From: Candidatus Trichofilum aggregatum
GTDB taxonomy: Bacteria; Chloroflexota; Anaerolineae; Promineifilales; Promineifilaceae
NCBI GenBank assembly: GCA_016716885.1
Contig: JADJUV010000006.1
Coordinates: forward strand, 51,367-115,366
Length of the DNA stretch: 64,000 nt
Direction: 5' to 3'
Position numbers and translations under genes: made by a program. The notes below the pieces were generated by a model. The model was not told the origin of the DNA. It ran no database searches and saw only the letters and a list, made by a program, of their open reading frames with translations. Below, one piece after another: positions 16,701-26,744 of the stretch. Numbering within the stretch: the first letter of the stretch is position 1; every line of letters begins with the position of its first letter.

Positions 16701-19700
16701 AACGATACGATGGCTCTCTCTGGTGGTTGGACCAACAACTTCACCGCCCAGATCATTGATCCTACGCTGACGGTGATAGATGCCGCCCAACTGGCTCGTG
16801 TTTTCACGATTGCGCCCGGAACCCAACCCGCATTCGGCAATCTGACCATACAAAATGGCTTAAGCAGTGTCGTTGGCGGGGGTGTCTGGATTGGCAATGG
16901 GGCACAACCGACTTTCACGGGTGTTCATTTCCGCAATAATCAAGGCTCCCAAGGTGGGGCCATTTATGCCGAAGCCAACACCAATGTGCGTCTGTGGGAC
17001 AGTTGGTTTGAGGGCAATACCGCAACCCGTAATGGGGGTGGTTTCTTCATGGTGTCGGGCAATGCCCTGATTTCGGCCACGACGTTCCTGGATAACGGGG
17101 CCGGTGGCAGTCAAAGTTTGGAAGGGGGCGGGGCGATTTACCAGCAAGGGGGTAATCTGACGGTTATCAACAGCTTGCTGGCGGATAACAGTTCGGCCCA
17201 ACATGGTGGGGCTATCTTTGCTCGTGGGGGCACCGCTACGGTTGATTTTGTGACGGTGGTCGGCAACGCGGCCGCGGGCAGTGGCGGGGCTGTCTACAAT
17301 GACAATGCCGTCACAACCCTCACCAACGCCATCTTCTCCGATAACACCAGCGTTACCGGGGGGGCCTTATTCAACAATACCGGGACTATCCCCAACAATT
17401 ACGATTTGTTCTGGAACAATCTGCCCAATAATGGCAACGTCACCCTGGGCGCCAACTCCGTGTTGGGTAATCCGGATTACGCCGATGCCGCTTATCGCCT
17501 TTCGCCCAATTCCGAAGCCGTGGACAACGGCGATCCGGCGACTACTCTGGAAATTGACTTTGAAGGGGACACTCGTCCGGCCGATTCTGGTTTTGATATT
17601 GGTTATGACGAACTGGCCGGTTGTCTGGCCCAACGAGGAACGGTTATTTATGCCAGCATTCAAGAAGCCATTGACGCCGGTGTTGGGGGCAATCTCATTC
17701 GAGTATCCGGTATCTGCCGGGGCGCACAGGGGGTAGATATCGGTGGTGGAGTTATTGTCAGCCAGACGGTTTATCTGGATGAACCACTGGAAATTGAAGG
17801 GGGCTGGAATAGTAGTTTTAGTAGCAACGATCCGCTGGTTCCCACCTTTATTGATCCCCAAGGGGTCGGGCGTGGTTTCTACATCACCGGAGCAGATGGG
17901 GCTATCATCCGTAGCCTGATTCTGGTCAATGGTGAGGCGGCGGGGTTAGGCGGCGGCCCTGGTGGGCAGGATGCGGGGGGTGGTGTTTACAACAGCACCA
18001 GCAACGTCCTCTTTGAGGATTTGACCGTTTTTGAATCCTCAGCCCAGGTTGGGGGTGGTTTGTATGTGAACAGTGGTGTTATCACCTTGACCAACAGTGG
18101 CTTGATCAGCAATACGGCCACTCAAGGGGGTGGTCTGTACAATAATGGCGGCACTTTAACGGTAGCCAATGTGGTACTGGCGACGAACGCGGCCGCGACC
18201 GGTGGTGGTTACTATCAAAATGGCGGATTAGCCACCCTGCTCCACCTCACGGCTTATGCCAATACCGCCACCGGCAATGGGGGTGGTATTTTCCAAAGTG
18301 CGGGCAGTATCACCATCCGCAGTAGCATTTTCCAAAGCAATAGTGGGGCCAGCGGCCCGGCGATTTTCATCTCTGGCACCCCCAACAATATTGATTACAA
18401 CTATTACCATGATCATGCCAGTAACCCGGTGGTGGGAGCGGGGCTGGGGGCCAACTCGGTTAATAACAACCTCGTCCCACCCGGTATGATTGATCCGGCG
18501 AATGGCGATTACCACCTGGCTGACACCGCGGCCGCGATAGACATCGCCGATCCCAATTCCCCAGTTTTCTATGACTTCGACCTGGATCCTCGGCCTTCCA
18601 ACCAGGGCTTCGATATGGGAGCCGATGAACTGGCGGGCTGTTATGCTCGTGTCAACGGCGACATCTACGGCAGTATTCAACTGGCTTTGCAAATGGCTGA
18701 TCCGGGCGATCAGATTGACGTGGCGGGCCGCTGTGTAGGGGTACACAGCTACAATGCGGGTGGGGCCGTCGGTGTCATCAGCACCACCGTTCACATCACC
18801 AAAAACGTCATTTTGCTGGGTGGCTGGAATGTTACCTTTACGGAGCAGGATCGCACCACCGTCATTGATGCCTTAAACGGCGGTTATACCCTCTATATCG
18901 CCCCAGGCATTACCAGCACCGTAAAGAATTTCCACCTGGTACATGGCAATGGCAACGCGCCTGGTTTGAGTGGCAATGGGGGGGCGGTTTATGTTCATGG
19001 AGCCTCACCCCAAATTATGGGTAATGCCATTTACAGTAGCACGGCAACCAATGGCTCGGCCATCTATGTGAATAATGGCACACCCACGATTGGTGGCAAT
19101 CGGGTTTACAGCAATACCGCTACCAACGGTTCCATTCATATCAACAATATTGGGGCCACAACGGCTACGGTGGTTAATAACTTCCTCTATGAAAATGACG
19201 CGACCAACGGTGCGGGTGTTTATCATGCCGCCGGGGCGGCCAATATCTGGCACAATGACTTTATCAACAACAATGCGGTAGGGTCTGGGGGGGCGGTCTA
19301 TGTCGCGGCCGCGTCACCCAATATCCGCAACAACATCCTCACCGGTAACACGGCTGGTACAACCGGCGGTATTCGTTGTAACACCGGGGCCACACCCGTC
19401 ATCAACTACAACGATTACTTCAACAATAGCAACGGCGATGTTGGTGGGGCTTCCTGTACAACGGGGGCCAACAGCCTCTTCGTTGATCCGCTGTTTGTCA
19501 ACCCGGTTCTGGGCAATTATGACCTGCTCGACAATTCCCCTCTGATTGATGCGGGTGATCCCACCATGACCCTATTGGTAGATTATGCCGAGCGCATCCG
19601 GCCATCCCATCAGGGCTGGGACATCGGCGCGTATGAGTTGGATGGCTGTTATGCCCGTAATCTGGCGGACCTCGATACCATTTACGGCAGTGTGCAGTGG

Positions 19701-22700
19701 GCGCTCGGTTTGGCCGCCAATGGAGATACCATCGAGGTAGATGGGACTTGCCTGGGGGTTAATACTCAACTTGTTTCCGGGAATCCTATCACCCAGAATC
19801 TCTTCATCAACAGAGATATAACTATTGATGGCAACTGGAACTCTAACTTGCCTGGTGGCGGAGATACCCAGGCCATTTTGCAACCGCAAGGAGCGGGGCG
19901 TGTTGTTTATGTAGTTAGCGGCCGCGTTGTTACCCTCACCAATATCATCCTGGCCAGTGGTAACGCCAACAGCGCCGGGCTTAGTGGCCATGGGGGTGGT
20001 GTTTACAACACAGGCGACCTCACCCTGACCAACGTCACCGTCCGTACCAATCTGGCGGTGGATGGGGCGGGTATCTATAACGTGGGGCCACTCTTTGTCG
20101 ATGGTTCGTTCATTCGTGAAAACACCGCTATCAACGGCGGTGGTGTTTACAACAATTATGCCGGTTCAACCGTTATCACCAATACGGAAATCACCCTGAA
20201 CATCGCCACGACTTCCGGGGCAGGCATTTACCAGAATTTAGGCACGTTGCAGGTTGAAGCCAACCAGATTTTCGCCAATGTTGGCTCCGTTAGCGGTGGG
20301 GGGGTGTATCAAAACAGTGCCGTCCTACGTCTCCTGCGTAATGAAATCTACAACAATAGCTCTAGCGGCAATGGGGGTGGCATTTATCTAAACGTCGCCA
20401 CCGGAGCTAATCAGGTTTACAACAACTTTATCTACGGCAACCAGGCGGCCGCGGGCGGTGGGTTATACAACGCCACCACCAATACCGGCATCTGGCACAA
20501 TACCTTTGTGGGTAATGGGGCGACGGGCAACAACGGCGGTGGCCTGTTCTCTGCCAGTGGTAATCCAGTCATTCGCAACAACATTGTCCAGAATAGCAGC
20601 GGTACCGGTATTCATGCCACCGCTGGTGTGCCCAGCATTGGCTTTAACAATGTGGTGGGTAACAGTGGGGCTGGTTATAGCGGGATTGCCAGCGATAGCG
20701 GGGGTGGAATTGCCCAGGCACCTGATTACGTCGGCGCGAACAATTACCGTCTCCAATTTGGTTCCCCTGGCATAGACGTGGGTGATCCGGCTTCCCCGGT
20801 CGCGGTAGACATAGATGGGGACACTCGGCCCAACAACGACGAGTTCGACATGGGGGCCGACGAGTACAACGCCTGCCTCATCCGCGTCGGCACCGCCATC
20901 TTTAATCACCTGCAAGACGCCATCAACTATGCCGAAGATAACAATATTTACACCGTAGAAATTGCTCGTGGCGAATGTCGCGGGGTACGACCCGACCCTG
21001 AAACCCAAACCACGTTGCAAGTTGGTTATGTGCGCGAAAACCTACACTTCATCGGCTCCTTGCGCCGTACCGACTTCAGTGATCCCGGTGATTACGATAA
21101 TCCCGATATTCAGGCTAACAGCACCTTCATCAATGCCGAAGATTTGGGCCGCGTCATCGTCATTGCCTCGCCCACAGCAACCGTTACCTTTACCCATGTA
21201 GCGCTGGTTAATGGCAATGCGTTTCTAGCCAATGATGGCAACACCAATGGGGGTGGTTTGTATAACCCATCGGCCAACGTTAACACCCATGAAGCCAATA
21301 TCTGCGAAAGTCAGGCCGCTGATGGGGGTGGGTATTATGCGGGGGCTGGGGCCAGTAGTTATCTGAGCGGAGCCAGTATGGGTCTGTGCGGGGTAGCATT
21401 GGTCAATGATAATGACGAATACCAGGGGGCATTGCTCTTCTCTGGCAATTTAGCCAGCGGTAATGGCGGGGCTATCTATAATGCGGGCGCCCTGACGATT
21501 AGGAATTTTGGCCTCTGGGTTAATTCGGCCGGTAATCATGGTGGGGGGATCTACAACAGTAGCGCGGCCGCGCGCCTTACCAACGCCATCTTCTACCTCA
21601 ACAGCGCCAGCGCCAATGGGGGTGGCCTCTACAACACCGGCAACAACCTGGAAATTTACCACAACACCATCCGCGACAACGACGCCCAAAATGGGGGTGG
21701 ACTCTTCAACACCGGTAACAGTCTGATCCTCAACAGTACCATCATCTACAACAATATCGCCAGCACCACCGGCGGTGGTTTGCACAGTATCGGGGGTACC
21801 CTCAGCTACAACAACTTCAACCAGAACAGTCCCAACAACTCCACCATCGGTGAAGGAACGAATGCCTATCTGGGTGATCCTGGTTTTGCGCTAAACAGAG
21901 TATTCCACCTCGATTACACATCGGGCAACATAGACATCGCCGATCCCACTTTGATCTCACCCCCTCTCTCCATAGACTTTGATGCCGATTTGGATAGTCG
22001 CCCGGATGATCTGCCACCCCATGCCGGCCTGTGGGAATACCGCAGCGATATTGGGGCCGATGAATACGACAAGGAGTTTTCCTGCGAGATATTGCCCGAA
22101 AACCAGATACGTTCTGGCGCCGCCGGCACAACCGTCTTCCATGTTTTCGCCGTGTATAACGATGGAACCTTCACCGATACCATCACTGTTACTCTGCAAA
22201 GCAGTTCCCTGGGTTGGGCCACCATCGCTGGGGGAACCCAATCTTATCAGATGGAGCCACTGAGCAATCAACTCATTACCGTGACCGTCTCCATCCCCAT
22301 TACGGCTACCACAAACATGGCCGATACCAGCATTCTAACCTGTAACTCCACCAGCATTCCCGCCAATGGTGATACAGCTACAGCCGTTACCCAGGTGCAA
22401 TTGATCCGGAGTCTATCCGTTGAAGAGGATCAGTCTGCCTTTGCTCTGCCCGGAGATGTCTTGACCTTTACCCACACCATCACCAATGAAGGGAACCAAA
22501 CGGAGAATGTGCAAATAATCCCCAACTCCGGGCCGCAATTCACCAATGCCAGTCTGTATAACCCGGATGGCACACCCTTCTTCCCTGATACCATCTCTAT
22601 GCAAGCCGGTGAAGCGATTTCCCTCTTGCTACGAGTGACCGTTTTTGAAGATGCCATGGGTGATGGCGTTGCCGCCCCCGGTGTGGTAGCTCGTTTAGTC

Positions 22701-25700
22701 TCCCAACCCACCATCTTCGATGCGGCCCAGGACACCATAACGATCGGTTATGTGCCCGGCACACGTTATGTCGCTGCTAATGGGGCAGTAGATAACTCCA
22801 ACTGCACCAACCTCAACAACCCGTGTGCCACCCTGCAACATGCCATTAACCAGGCCCTTGATGGTGACGACATTCTCCTTTCGCTGGGCACCTACACCGA
22901 CTTTGTCACCCGCACCGTTGGAAGTGAAGTCGTTCAGCAAAACGCCTTTGTAGACAAAGACGTGAGTATCAGCGGTGGGTACAACGCGGGTGATGGTTAT
23001 GCCAGTTTCCAGCCCATTACCAACAGTGTGACCCTGGATGGTCAAGGTAGTCGGCGTATCTTTTACATTGACGCCGGAACCGACGTGACTTTGATGGGCC
23101 TCTTCATGGTAAACGGGCGTCATCCTGACTTTGGTGGGGCGATTTACCATGTTGATGGCAATTTAACCATCCTGGGCAGTTGGATACGGAACAGCCGTGC
23201 CCAATATGGCGCAGGTCTCTACCACGCCGATGGCACATTAACGGTGAATAGCTCCGTTTTTGATGCCAACGTTGCCAACAACACCAGCAACACCCAACCT
23301 GGCGAAGGCGCAGGTATCCATATCGCCGCTGGTACAGTCGTGCTAGAAAACAACACCTTTGCCGAAAACCGCAATGAAATAACGAGTATAGCGCCTGACT
23401 CTACGGGGAACGGTGGTGCGATCTTCCAGGCTACTGGCAACATCACGCTACTAAATAATATCTTTGCCTTTAATACAGCCTCAGGTCAGGGAGCGGCTTA
23501 CTACATTGTTAGCCCCACGGTCAACATCGTGGACAATGATTACAGCCTCTTCTTCGACAACGGCCTCAACTACGCCAATGTGCCTACAGGAACCAATAGC
23601 TTCATCGCTGATCCACTATTTATTGATAGCTACTACCACCTGAACGAAAGTTCTCCGGCAGTGGACACTGGTACAGCCGCCGTTCTGTTGGGGCTGGACT
23701 TTGATGGCGAACCCCGTCAGCAAGGTATTGCCGTAGATAGAGGGGCGGATGAGTTGACGCAAGAGGTAGACTTTGCCTTTGCTCCGGCCTTCCAGAGTGC
23801 CGTGATTGACAGTGGCGAACGGTACACCTACACCCATGTTCTGACCAACACTGGCGACTTTGCTGATAGTTACACCCTGTTAGCCGGTCACAGCACAACC
23901 GGGGGCACGGGCTGGGGTTACACCTTCTTCCCCACCAGCACTGGCTCATTGGCTCCCGGAGCCTCTATTCAGGTGACGTTTGTTATCACCGGTGACGGAC
24001 CGGGGTATGTGGATACCACAGTCATTACAGCCACCTCGGCGGCGTCTAGTTTGTCGCTGGCGGTGACAGATGAGACAACGATTACCCAGATAGCCGGGGT
24101 AGACATTGAGCCACCACGAACCGGCAGTAGTGTGGCTGGCGGGACGGTCAATTACACCCATACGGTTACGAATACAGGTGATGGGCCGGATAGCTTCGAC
24201 CTGACGGTGGCGGATAGTAATCCACCCGGCTGGACGATCAGCATCAGCCCGGCAAATACCGGTGTGCTGTTACCGGGTGAGTCAACCGTGGTGACAGTGA
24301 CGATTCAGGTTCCAGCAGTGGTGACGGTCACCGTGCATACGGCTACGATTCAGGCCACGAGTGTGGCGGACCCGTCGGTAAACGATAGTGTTGAGGATAC
24401 AACGAACCTGTTTATTGCCGGGGTTGAGCTAGAACCCGATTATTTCACGGTTGTAGATGCGGGGACGCTCATTACGTATGTACACACTTTGACTAATACG
24501 GGCAATGTGAGCGATACCTTTGACCTGACGGCGACGAGTTCGTTGGGCTGGTTGGTGAGTTATGAACCAGTATCAGTAACGTTGGATGTGCTGGAGACGG
24601 CCCAGGTAACGGTGGTGATTAGTGTGCCGGTAACGGCCCTGGCGGGCGAACAGGATGATACGGAGATCGTAGCCACCTCTACTTTCAATCCGCTCGTTAG
24701 CGATAGTGTGCTGGATCAGACCCGTGTCACTCAGAATCATGGTCTGACCTTCACCCCGGATCAGACCCGCACCGTTCCGGCTAATACCACCCAGGTTTAC
24801 ACCCACACCCTGACCAATACGGGTGATGGTCCCGACACCTTCGCTATTACCGCCAACAGTAGCCAGGGTTGGGTTGTGCAGACCCCCTCGGCCAACATCA
24901 CTCTGGACACGGCACAATCGGCCACGGTCATGGTGACGTTGACTGTGCCAGTGGTTGGCCCGGTGACGGATACGATGCAGGTGACGGCTACCTCGGTCAT
25001 TAGCCCGGCGTTTTATGCGGTGGTAACAAACACGACCATTGTCACTGGGCCGATTCCGGTGGCTGGTGTGGATATTGAACCTGACCGAAGTGGTTCCGGT
25101 TTGCCGGGTACACAACAGGTGTATCAGCATACGGTAACGAATACGGGCAATATCACCGATACGTTTATGCTTACCTTTGTTTCTAGTGAAGGTTGGGGTG
25201 TCGTTGTGACCCCGGTGAGCGTGACTCTTGGCACAGGTCAGAGTGAGACGGTACAGGTAACGGTGGATATACCCGGTGGGGCAACTCCTGGGACCATAGA
25301 CCTGACTACGGTGACAGCGACTTCGGTGTTTGACGCGGCCGCGACCGATACCATCACCGATACCACAACCGTATCCGGTGGTGGGGGCACATCCGGTGTT
25401 CTCATCGGGCCAGACAACAGTGATACCGCCCTACCCGGAGACATATTGGTCTATCAACATGTTATTACCAACACCGGTACCGCCAGCGACAACTACGACT
25501 TGACGGTGCTTTCCAGCCAGGGTTGGACAGTAGATGTTGGCCCCGATAATGTGACCCTCGGATCAGGGTTGACCAGTGTGGTGGTTGTGACCGTAACGGT
25601 TCCCGGTGGGGCGACGCCTGGTACGGTAGATTTAACCACCGTGACAGCGACCTCAACCATCAGCCCAACTGTCTCCGATAATGCCACCGATACCACCACC

Positions 25701-26606
25701 GTCTTGGCGGATGGGGCCGGGGTCAGTATTGGCCCGGACAATGCCGCCATTGGCGTGCCTGGTACGGATGTCGTTTACACCCATCGCATCACCAATACGG
25801 GTAACGCGGCTGACTTCTTCAGTTTCAATATCACATCATCACAAGGGTGGGATGTGTTATATGATCCTACGTTTGCTTCACTAGCGGCAGGTGAAAGTGC
25901 GCCAGTCACCATAACGGTGAGTGTGCCCGCGGCCGCGACCCCAGGCACGGTTGATGTCACGACTATCTTTGCCACATCTTCAAACGATCCCACGGTTCAA
26001 GATACGGCCACAGATACAACGACCGTCGAAGGTACGGCTCCCTCTGGTAATATCTATCTGCCTATCATCTACACACCCTGTATCCCCACTGGAGTTGATT
26101 TAGTTGTGACCGCGCTGGAAATTGTGCCCGCCAATCCGCAAGCCGGGCAAACCGTAACGGTGCGGGTGACGATTCGTAACCAGGGTACAACCAGCGTGAC
26201 CCCAGGCAATAACTTCTATGTGGACTTCTACGTGGATCGCATTCCAGGACCAGTGGTGGCGGGTGATATTCAGTGGGGAGCGCAAGGGAGTTGGATGGCC
26301 GCCGGGGCCAGTCGCACGTTATCAGCTAACTTTGTCTTTACTGGTGGAACCCATCAGTTATGGGCGCAAGTAGATACGGACAACACAGTCAATGAATGCC
26401 CCAATGAGAACAACAACGTGCTTGGCCCGATTGGTTTGATAGTAACGAGCACGACCAATGAGCCAATTCCGGCTATTACCCCGGTGGCACCGGCCCCCCT
26501 AGACCTGCCCCGGCCCACACCGACACCCGGTGCACCAGATGAGCGAGACGGCTCACAACTAGAAGTTCCCGCGGAAAGTGGCCCCATCACACCGACGGAA
26601 CAATAA
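13710..26606 (+). CDS. Giant secreted right-handed beta-helix / NEW3-repeat / CARDB surface protein (4298 residues)
   Basis: I chose ATG 13710 (ribosome site AAAGG) because a signal anchor follows: basic residues, then ALVVPLVALGMFAGLLFLL (about 26-44). Eight parallel beta-helix modules span roughly residues 77-472, 480-724, 943-1302, 1304-1641, 1644-1977, 1979-2386, 2388-2786 and 3019-3349. A typical module starts CYARVNGDIYGSIQ, runs through GGW(N/T) and many GGGxYN rungs, and ends in DFDGDTRP-FDMGADE. Eleven NEW3/DUF11-like beta-sandwiches of about 105 residues (YTHTVTNTGDGPDSF, TVTATS) lie at about 730-941 (two), 2791-3014 (two) and 3354-4107 (seven). A YLPII linker (near 4116) leads to a CARDB domain (about 4128-4244) and a Pro-rich tail without an anchor. 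The role is unknown; adhesion, stalk or carbohydrate binding are plausible. The gene lies next to the pilin. Confidence 0.9.
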   Translation: MRSKKQTLVSVVSPRQNGWQKIRRALVVPLVALGMFAGLLFLLNQPVEMAAAAVQPTLATENPATEAPNERAPQANILYVTADGSGTACTIAQPCKIQDAVNAAATGDEIHVAAGIHDDVVGNGTFTQTVQINKNVTLRGGYTTTNWLADPDPVANETILDGLNQGRVIRIFAAAPTIEGFTIRNGVATFGAGIYKQTLQGSVIRNNRIYANSAIGGAESGGGIYTQGADTIVDNEIFDNFANASGGGIYVTTNGGTPIIQNNRIYDNTSGTAGGSGRGGGIYIFTGQATVEGNVFYGNVSNFGGGLSVGVGGNVLIQNNIFYNNQATYHIASAGAGGAIQVSEQATIVHNTLVDNQAPTAMGGGLAVTSASAVVGITNTIVVSNTALSNSGIFNNGTTSGSHNNLFNNSSNATLNATIAGSPRFADYAGDDFHLSANSTNVVDVALNAGVISDVDGQIRPFGLGYDVGADEFYDPALTCFARVNDGPLFTSIQSAIATVTQASDVVKVAGLCRDTDNEVVLINQSLILRGGYTTTDWVNQTYGPTIIDAQGVSGRRGILITGGSPTIDALHITGGNLPSTNGSAVFVSGGTGAVLQNLVLYGNTTGGATNGALGVASLTNPDIQFNTIVNNTGNGVRFVGTGAIHNSILYNNTGTPISGGAGHTFNLIGVNPLFVNAAANDYHLTAQSPAIGAANPNASLSRDFEGDTRPRGNHFDAGADEANEYPAPSFEPNYTDEVERDTTVTIDHSLTNLGTQPDTFSLTGSNNLGWAIDFPTTSGLLLPGESLQVMVVITVPAGALPQQVGVTVITATSAINTNVKDTVVDTITVAQIPGIAFTPTYSNSLLPGEAITYTHLLTNTGDYTDTITVELVNDPFGWAELLPDDPFDVVLASGQITPVVVVVTVPPNAAAGFANTIIIRATSNYEPSVTAAVTDTVTAKPTVGTRYVSNAGFDLNNNCTQSLQPCLTVKQAVSQASFGDQIRIAPGTYAEADITVNDTMALSGGWTNNFTAQIIDPTLTVIDAAQLARVFTIAPGTQPAFGNLTIQNGLSSVVGGGVWIGNGAQPTFTGVHFRNNQGSQGGAIYAEANTNVRLWDSWFEGNTATRNGGGFFMVSGNALISATTFLDNGAGGSQSLEGGGAIYQQGGNLTVINSLLADNSSAQHGGAIFARGGTATVDFVTVVGNAAAGSGGAVYNDNAVTTLTNAIFSDNTSVTGGALFNNTGTIPNNYDLFWNNLPNNGNVTLGANSVLGNPDYADAAYRLSPNSEAVDNGDPATTLEIDFEGDTRPADSGFDIGYDELAGCLAQRGTVIYASIQEAIDAGVGGNLIRVSGICRGAQGVDIGGGVIVSQTVYLDEPLEIEGGWNSSFSSNDPLVPTFIDPQGVGRGFYITGADGAIIRSLILVNGEAAGLGGGPGGQDAGGGVYNSTSNVLFEDLTVFESSAQVGGGLYVNSGVITLTNSGLISNTATQGGGLYNNGGTLTVANVVLATNAAATGGGYYQNGGLATLLHLTAYANTATGNGGGIFQSAGSITIRSSIFQSNSGASGPAIFISGTPNNIDYNYYHDHASNPVVGAGLGANSVNNNLVPPGMIDPANGDYHLADTAAAIDIADPNSPVFYDFDLDPRPSNQGFDMGADELAGCYARVNGDIYGSIQLALQMADPGDQIDVAGRCVGVHSYNAGGAVGVISTTVHITKNVILLGGWNVTFTEQDRTTVIDALNGGYTLYIAPGITSTVKNFHLVHGNGNAPGLSGNGGAVYVHGASPQIMGNAIYSSTATNGSAIYVNNGTPTIGGNRVYSNTATNGSIHINNIGATTATVVNNFLYENDATNGAGVYHAAGAANIWHNDFINNNAVGSGGAVYVAAASPNIRNNILTGNTAGTTGGIRCNTGATPVINYNDYFNNSNGDVGGASCTTGANSLFVDPLFVNPVLGNYDLLDNSPLIDAGDPTMTLLVDYAERIRPSHQGWDIGAYELDGCYARNLADLDTIYGSVQWALGLAANGDTIEVDGTCLGVNTQLVSGNPITQNLFINRDITIDGNWNSNLPGGGDTQAILQPQGAGRVVYVVSGRVVTLTNIILASGNANSAGLSGHGGGVYNTGDLTLTNVTVRTNLAVDGAGIYNVGPLFVDGSFIRENTAINGGGVYNNYAGSTVITNTEITLNIATTSGAGIYQNLGTLQVEANQIFANVGSVSGGGVYQNSAVLRLLRNEIYNNSSSGNGGGIYLNVATGANQVYNNFIYGNQAAAGGGLYNATTNTGIWHNTFVGNGATGNNGGGLFSASGNPVIRNNIVQNSSGTGIHATAGVPSIGFNNVVGNSGAGYSGIASDSGGGIAQAPDYVGANNYRLQFGSPGIDVGDPASPVAVDIDGDTRPNNDEFDMGADEYNACLIRVGTAIFNHLQDAINYAEDNNIYTVEIARGECRGVRPDPETQTTLQVGYVRENLHFIGSLRRTDFSDPGDYDNPDIQANSTFINAEDLGRVIVIASPTATVTFTHVALVNGNAFLANDGNTNGGGLYNPSANVNTHEANICESQAADGGGYYAGAGASSYLSGASMGLCGVALVNDNDEYQGALLFSGNLASGNGGAIYNAGALTIRNFGLWVNSAGNHGGGIYNSSAAARLTNAIFYLNSASANGGGLYNTGNNLEIYHNTIRDNDAQNGGGLFNTGNSLILNSTIIYNNIASTTGGGLHSIGGTLSYNNFNQNSPNNSTIGEGTNAYLGDPGFALNRVFHLDYTSGNIDIADPTLISPPLSIDFDADLDSRPDDLPPHAGLWEYRSDIGADEYDKEFSCEILPENQIRSGAAGTTVFHVFAVYNDGTFTDTITVTLQSSSLGWATIAGGTQSYQMEPLSNQLITVTVSIPITATTNMADTSILTCNSTSIPANGDTATAVTQVQLIRSLSVEEDQSAFALPGDVLTFTHTITNEGNQTENVQIIPNSGPQFTNASLYNPDGTPFFPDTISMQAGEAISLLLRVTVFEDAMGDGVAAPGVVARLVSQPTIFDAAQDTITIGYVPGTRYVAANGAVDNSNCTNLNNPCATLQHAINQALDGDDILLSLGTYTDFVTRTVGSEVVQQNAFVDKDVSISGGYNAGDGYASFQPITNSVTLDGQGSRRIFYIDAGTDVTLMGLFMVNGRHPDFGGAIYHVDGNLTILGSWIRNSRAQYGAGLYHADGTLTVNSSVFDANVANNTSNTQPGEGAGIHIAAGTVVLENNTFAENRNEITSIAPDSTGNGGAIFQATGNITLLNNIFAFNTASGQGAAYYIVSPTVNIVDNDYSLFFDNGLNYANVPTGTNSFIADPLFIDSYYHLNESSPAVDTGTAAVLLGLDFDGEPRQQGIAVDRGADELTQEVDFAFAPAFQSAVIDSGERYTYTHVLTNTGDFADSYTLLAGHSTTGGTGWGYTFFPTSTGSLAPGASIQVTFVITGDGPGYVDTTVITATSAASSLSLAVTDETTITQIAGVDIEPPRTGSSVAGGTVNYTHTVTNTGDGPDSFDLTVADSNPPGWTISISPANTGVLLPGESTVVTVTIQVPAVVTVTVHTATIQATSVADPSVNDSVEDTTNLFIAGVELEPDYFTVVDAGTLITYVHTLTNTGNVSDTFDLTATSSLGWLVSYEPVSVTLDVLETAQVTVVISVPVTALAGEQDDTEIVATSTFNPLVSDSVLDQTRVTQNHGLTFTPDQTRTVPANTTQVYTHTLTNTGDGPDTFAITANSSQGWVVQTPSANITLDTAQSATVMVTLTVPVVGPVTDTMQVTATSVISPAFYAVVTNTTIVTGPIPVAGVDIEPDRSGSGLPGTQQVYQHTVTNTGNITDTFMLTFVSSEGWGVVVTPVSVTLGTGQSETVQVTVDIPGGATPGTIDLTTVTATSVFDAAATDTITDTTTVSGGGGTSGVLIGPDNSDTALPGDILVYQHVITNTGTASDNYDLTVLSSQGWTVDVGPDNVTLGSGLTSVVVVTVTVPGGATPGTVDLTTVTATSTISPTVSDNATDTTTVLADGAGVSIGPDNAAIGVPGTDVVYTHRITNTGNAADFFSFNITSSQGWDVLYDPTFASLAAGESAPVTITVSVPAAATPGTVDVTTIFATSSNDPTVQDTATDTTTVEGTAPSGNIYLPIIYTPCIPTGVDLVVTALEIVPANPQAGQTVTVRVTIRNQGTTSVTPGNNFYVDFYVDRIPGPVVAGDIQWGAQGSWMAAGASRTLSANFVFTGGTHQLWAQVDTDNTVNECPNENNNVLGPIGLIVTSTTNEPIPAITPVAPAPLDLPRPTPTPGAPDERDGSQLEVPAESGPITPTEQ

Positions 26607-26643
26607 GACCAGGGTGGTTTAGCCATCTGGCGCAGAGAGGAGA

Positions 26644-26677
26644 AGAGGCTGGTTCGATAAGGACCAGCCTCTTTTTT
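26644..26677 (+). terminator. Terminator of the giant gene
   Basis: Arms AGAGGCTGGT (26644-26653) and ACCAGCCTCT (26663-26672) form a perfect stem followed by T6. Confidence 0.92.
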
Positions 26678-26744
26678 GTTACTGGTGGATAGGGGTTTGA
26701 TTTGACCGGGGGAGATTGAGAGACTGAGAGATTGGGTGTGATTA

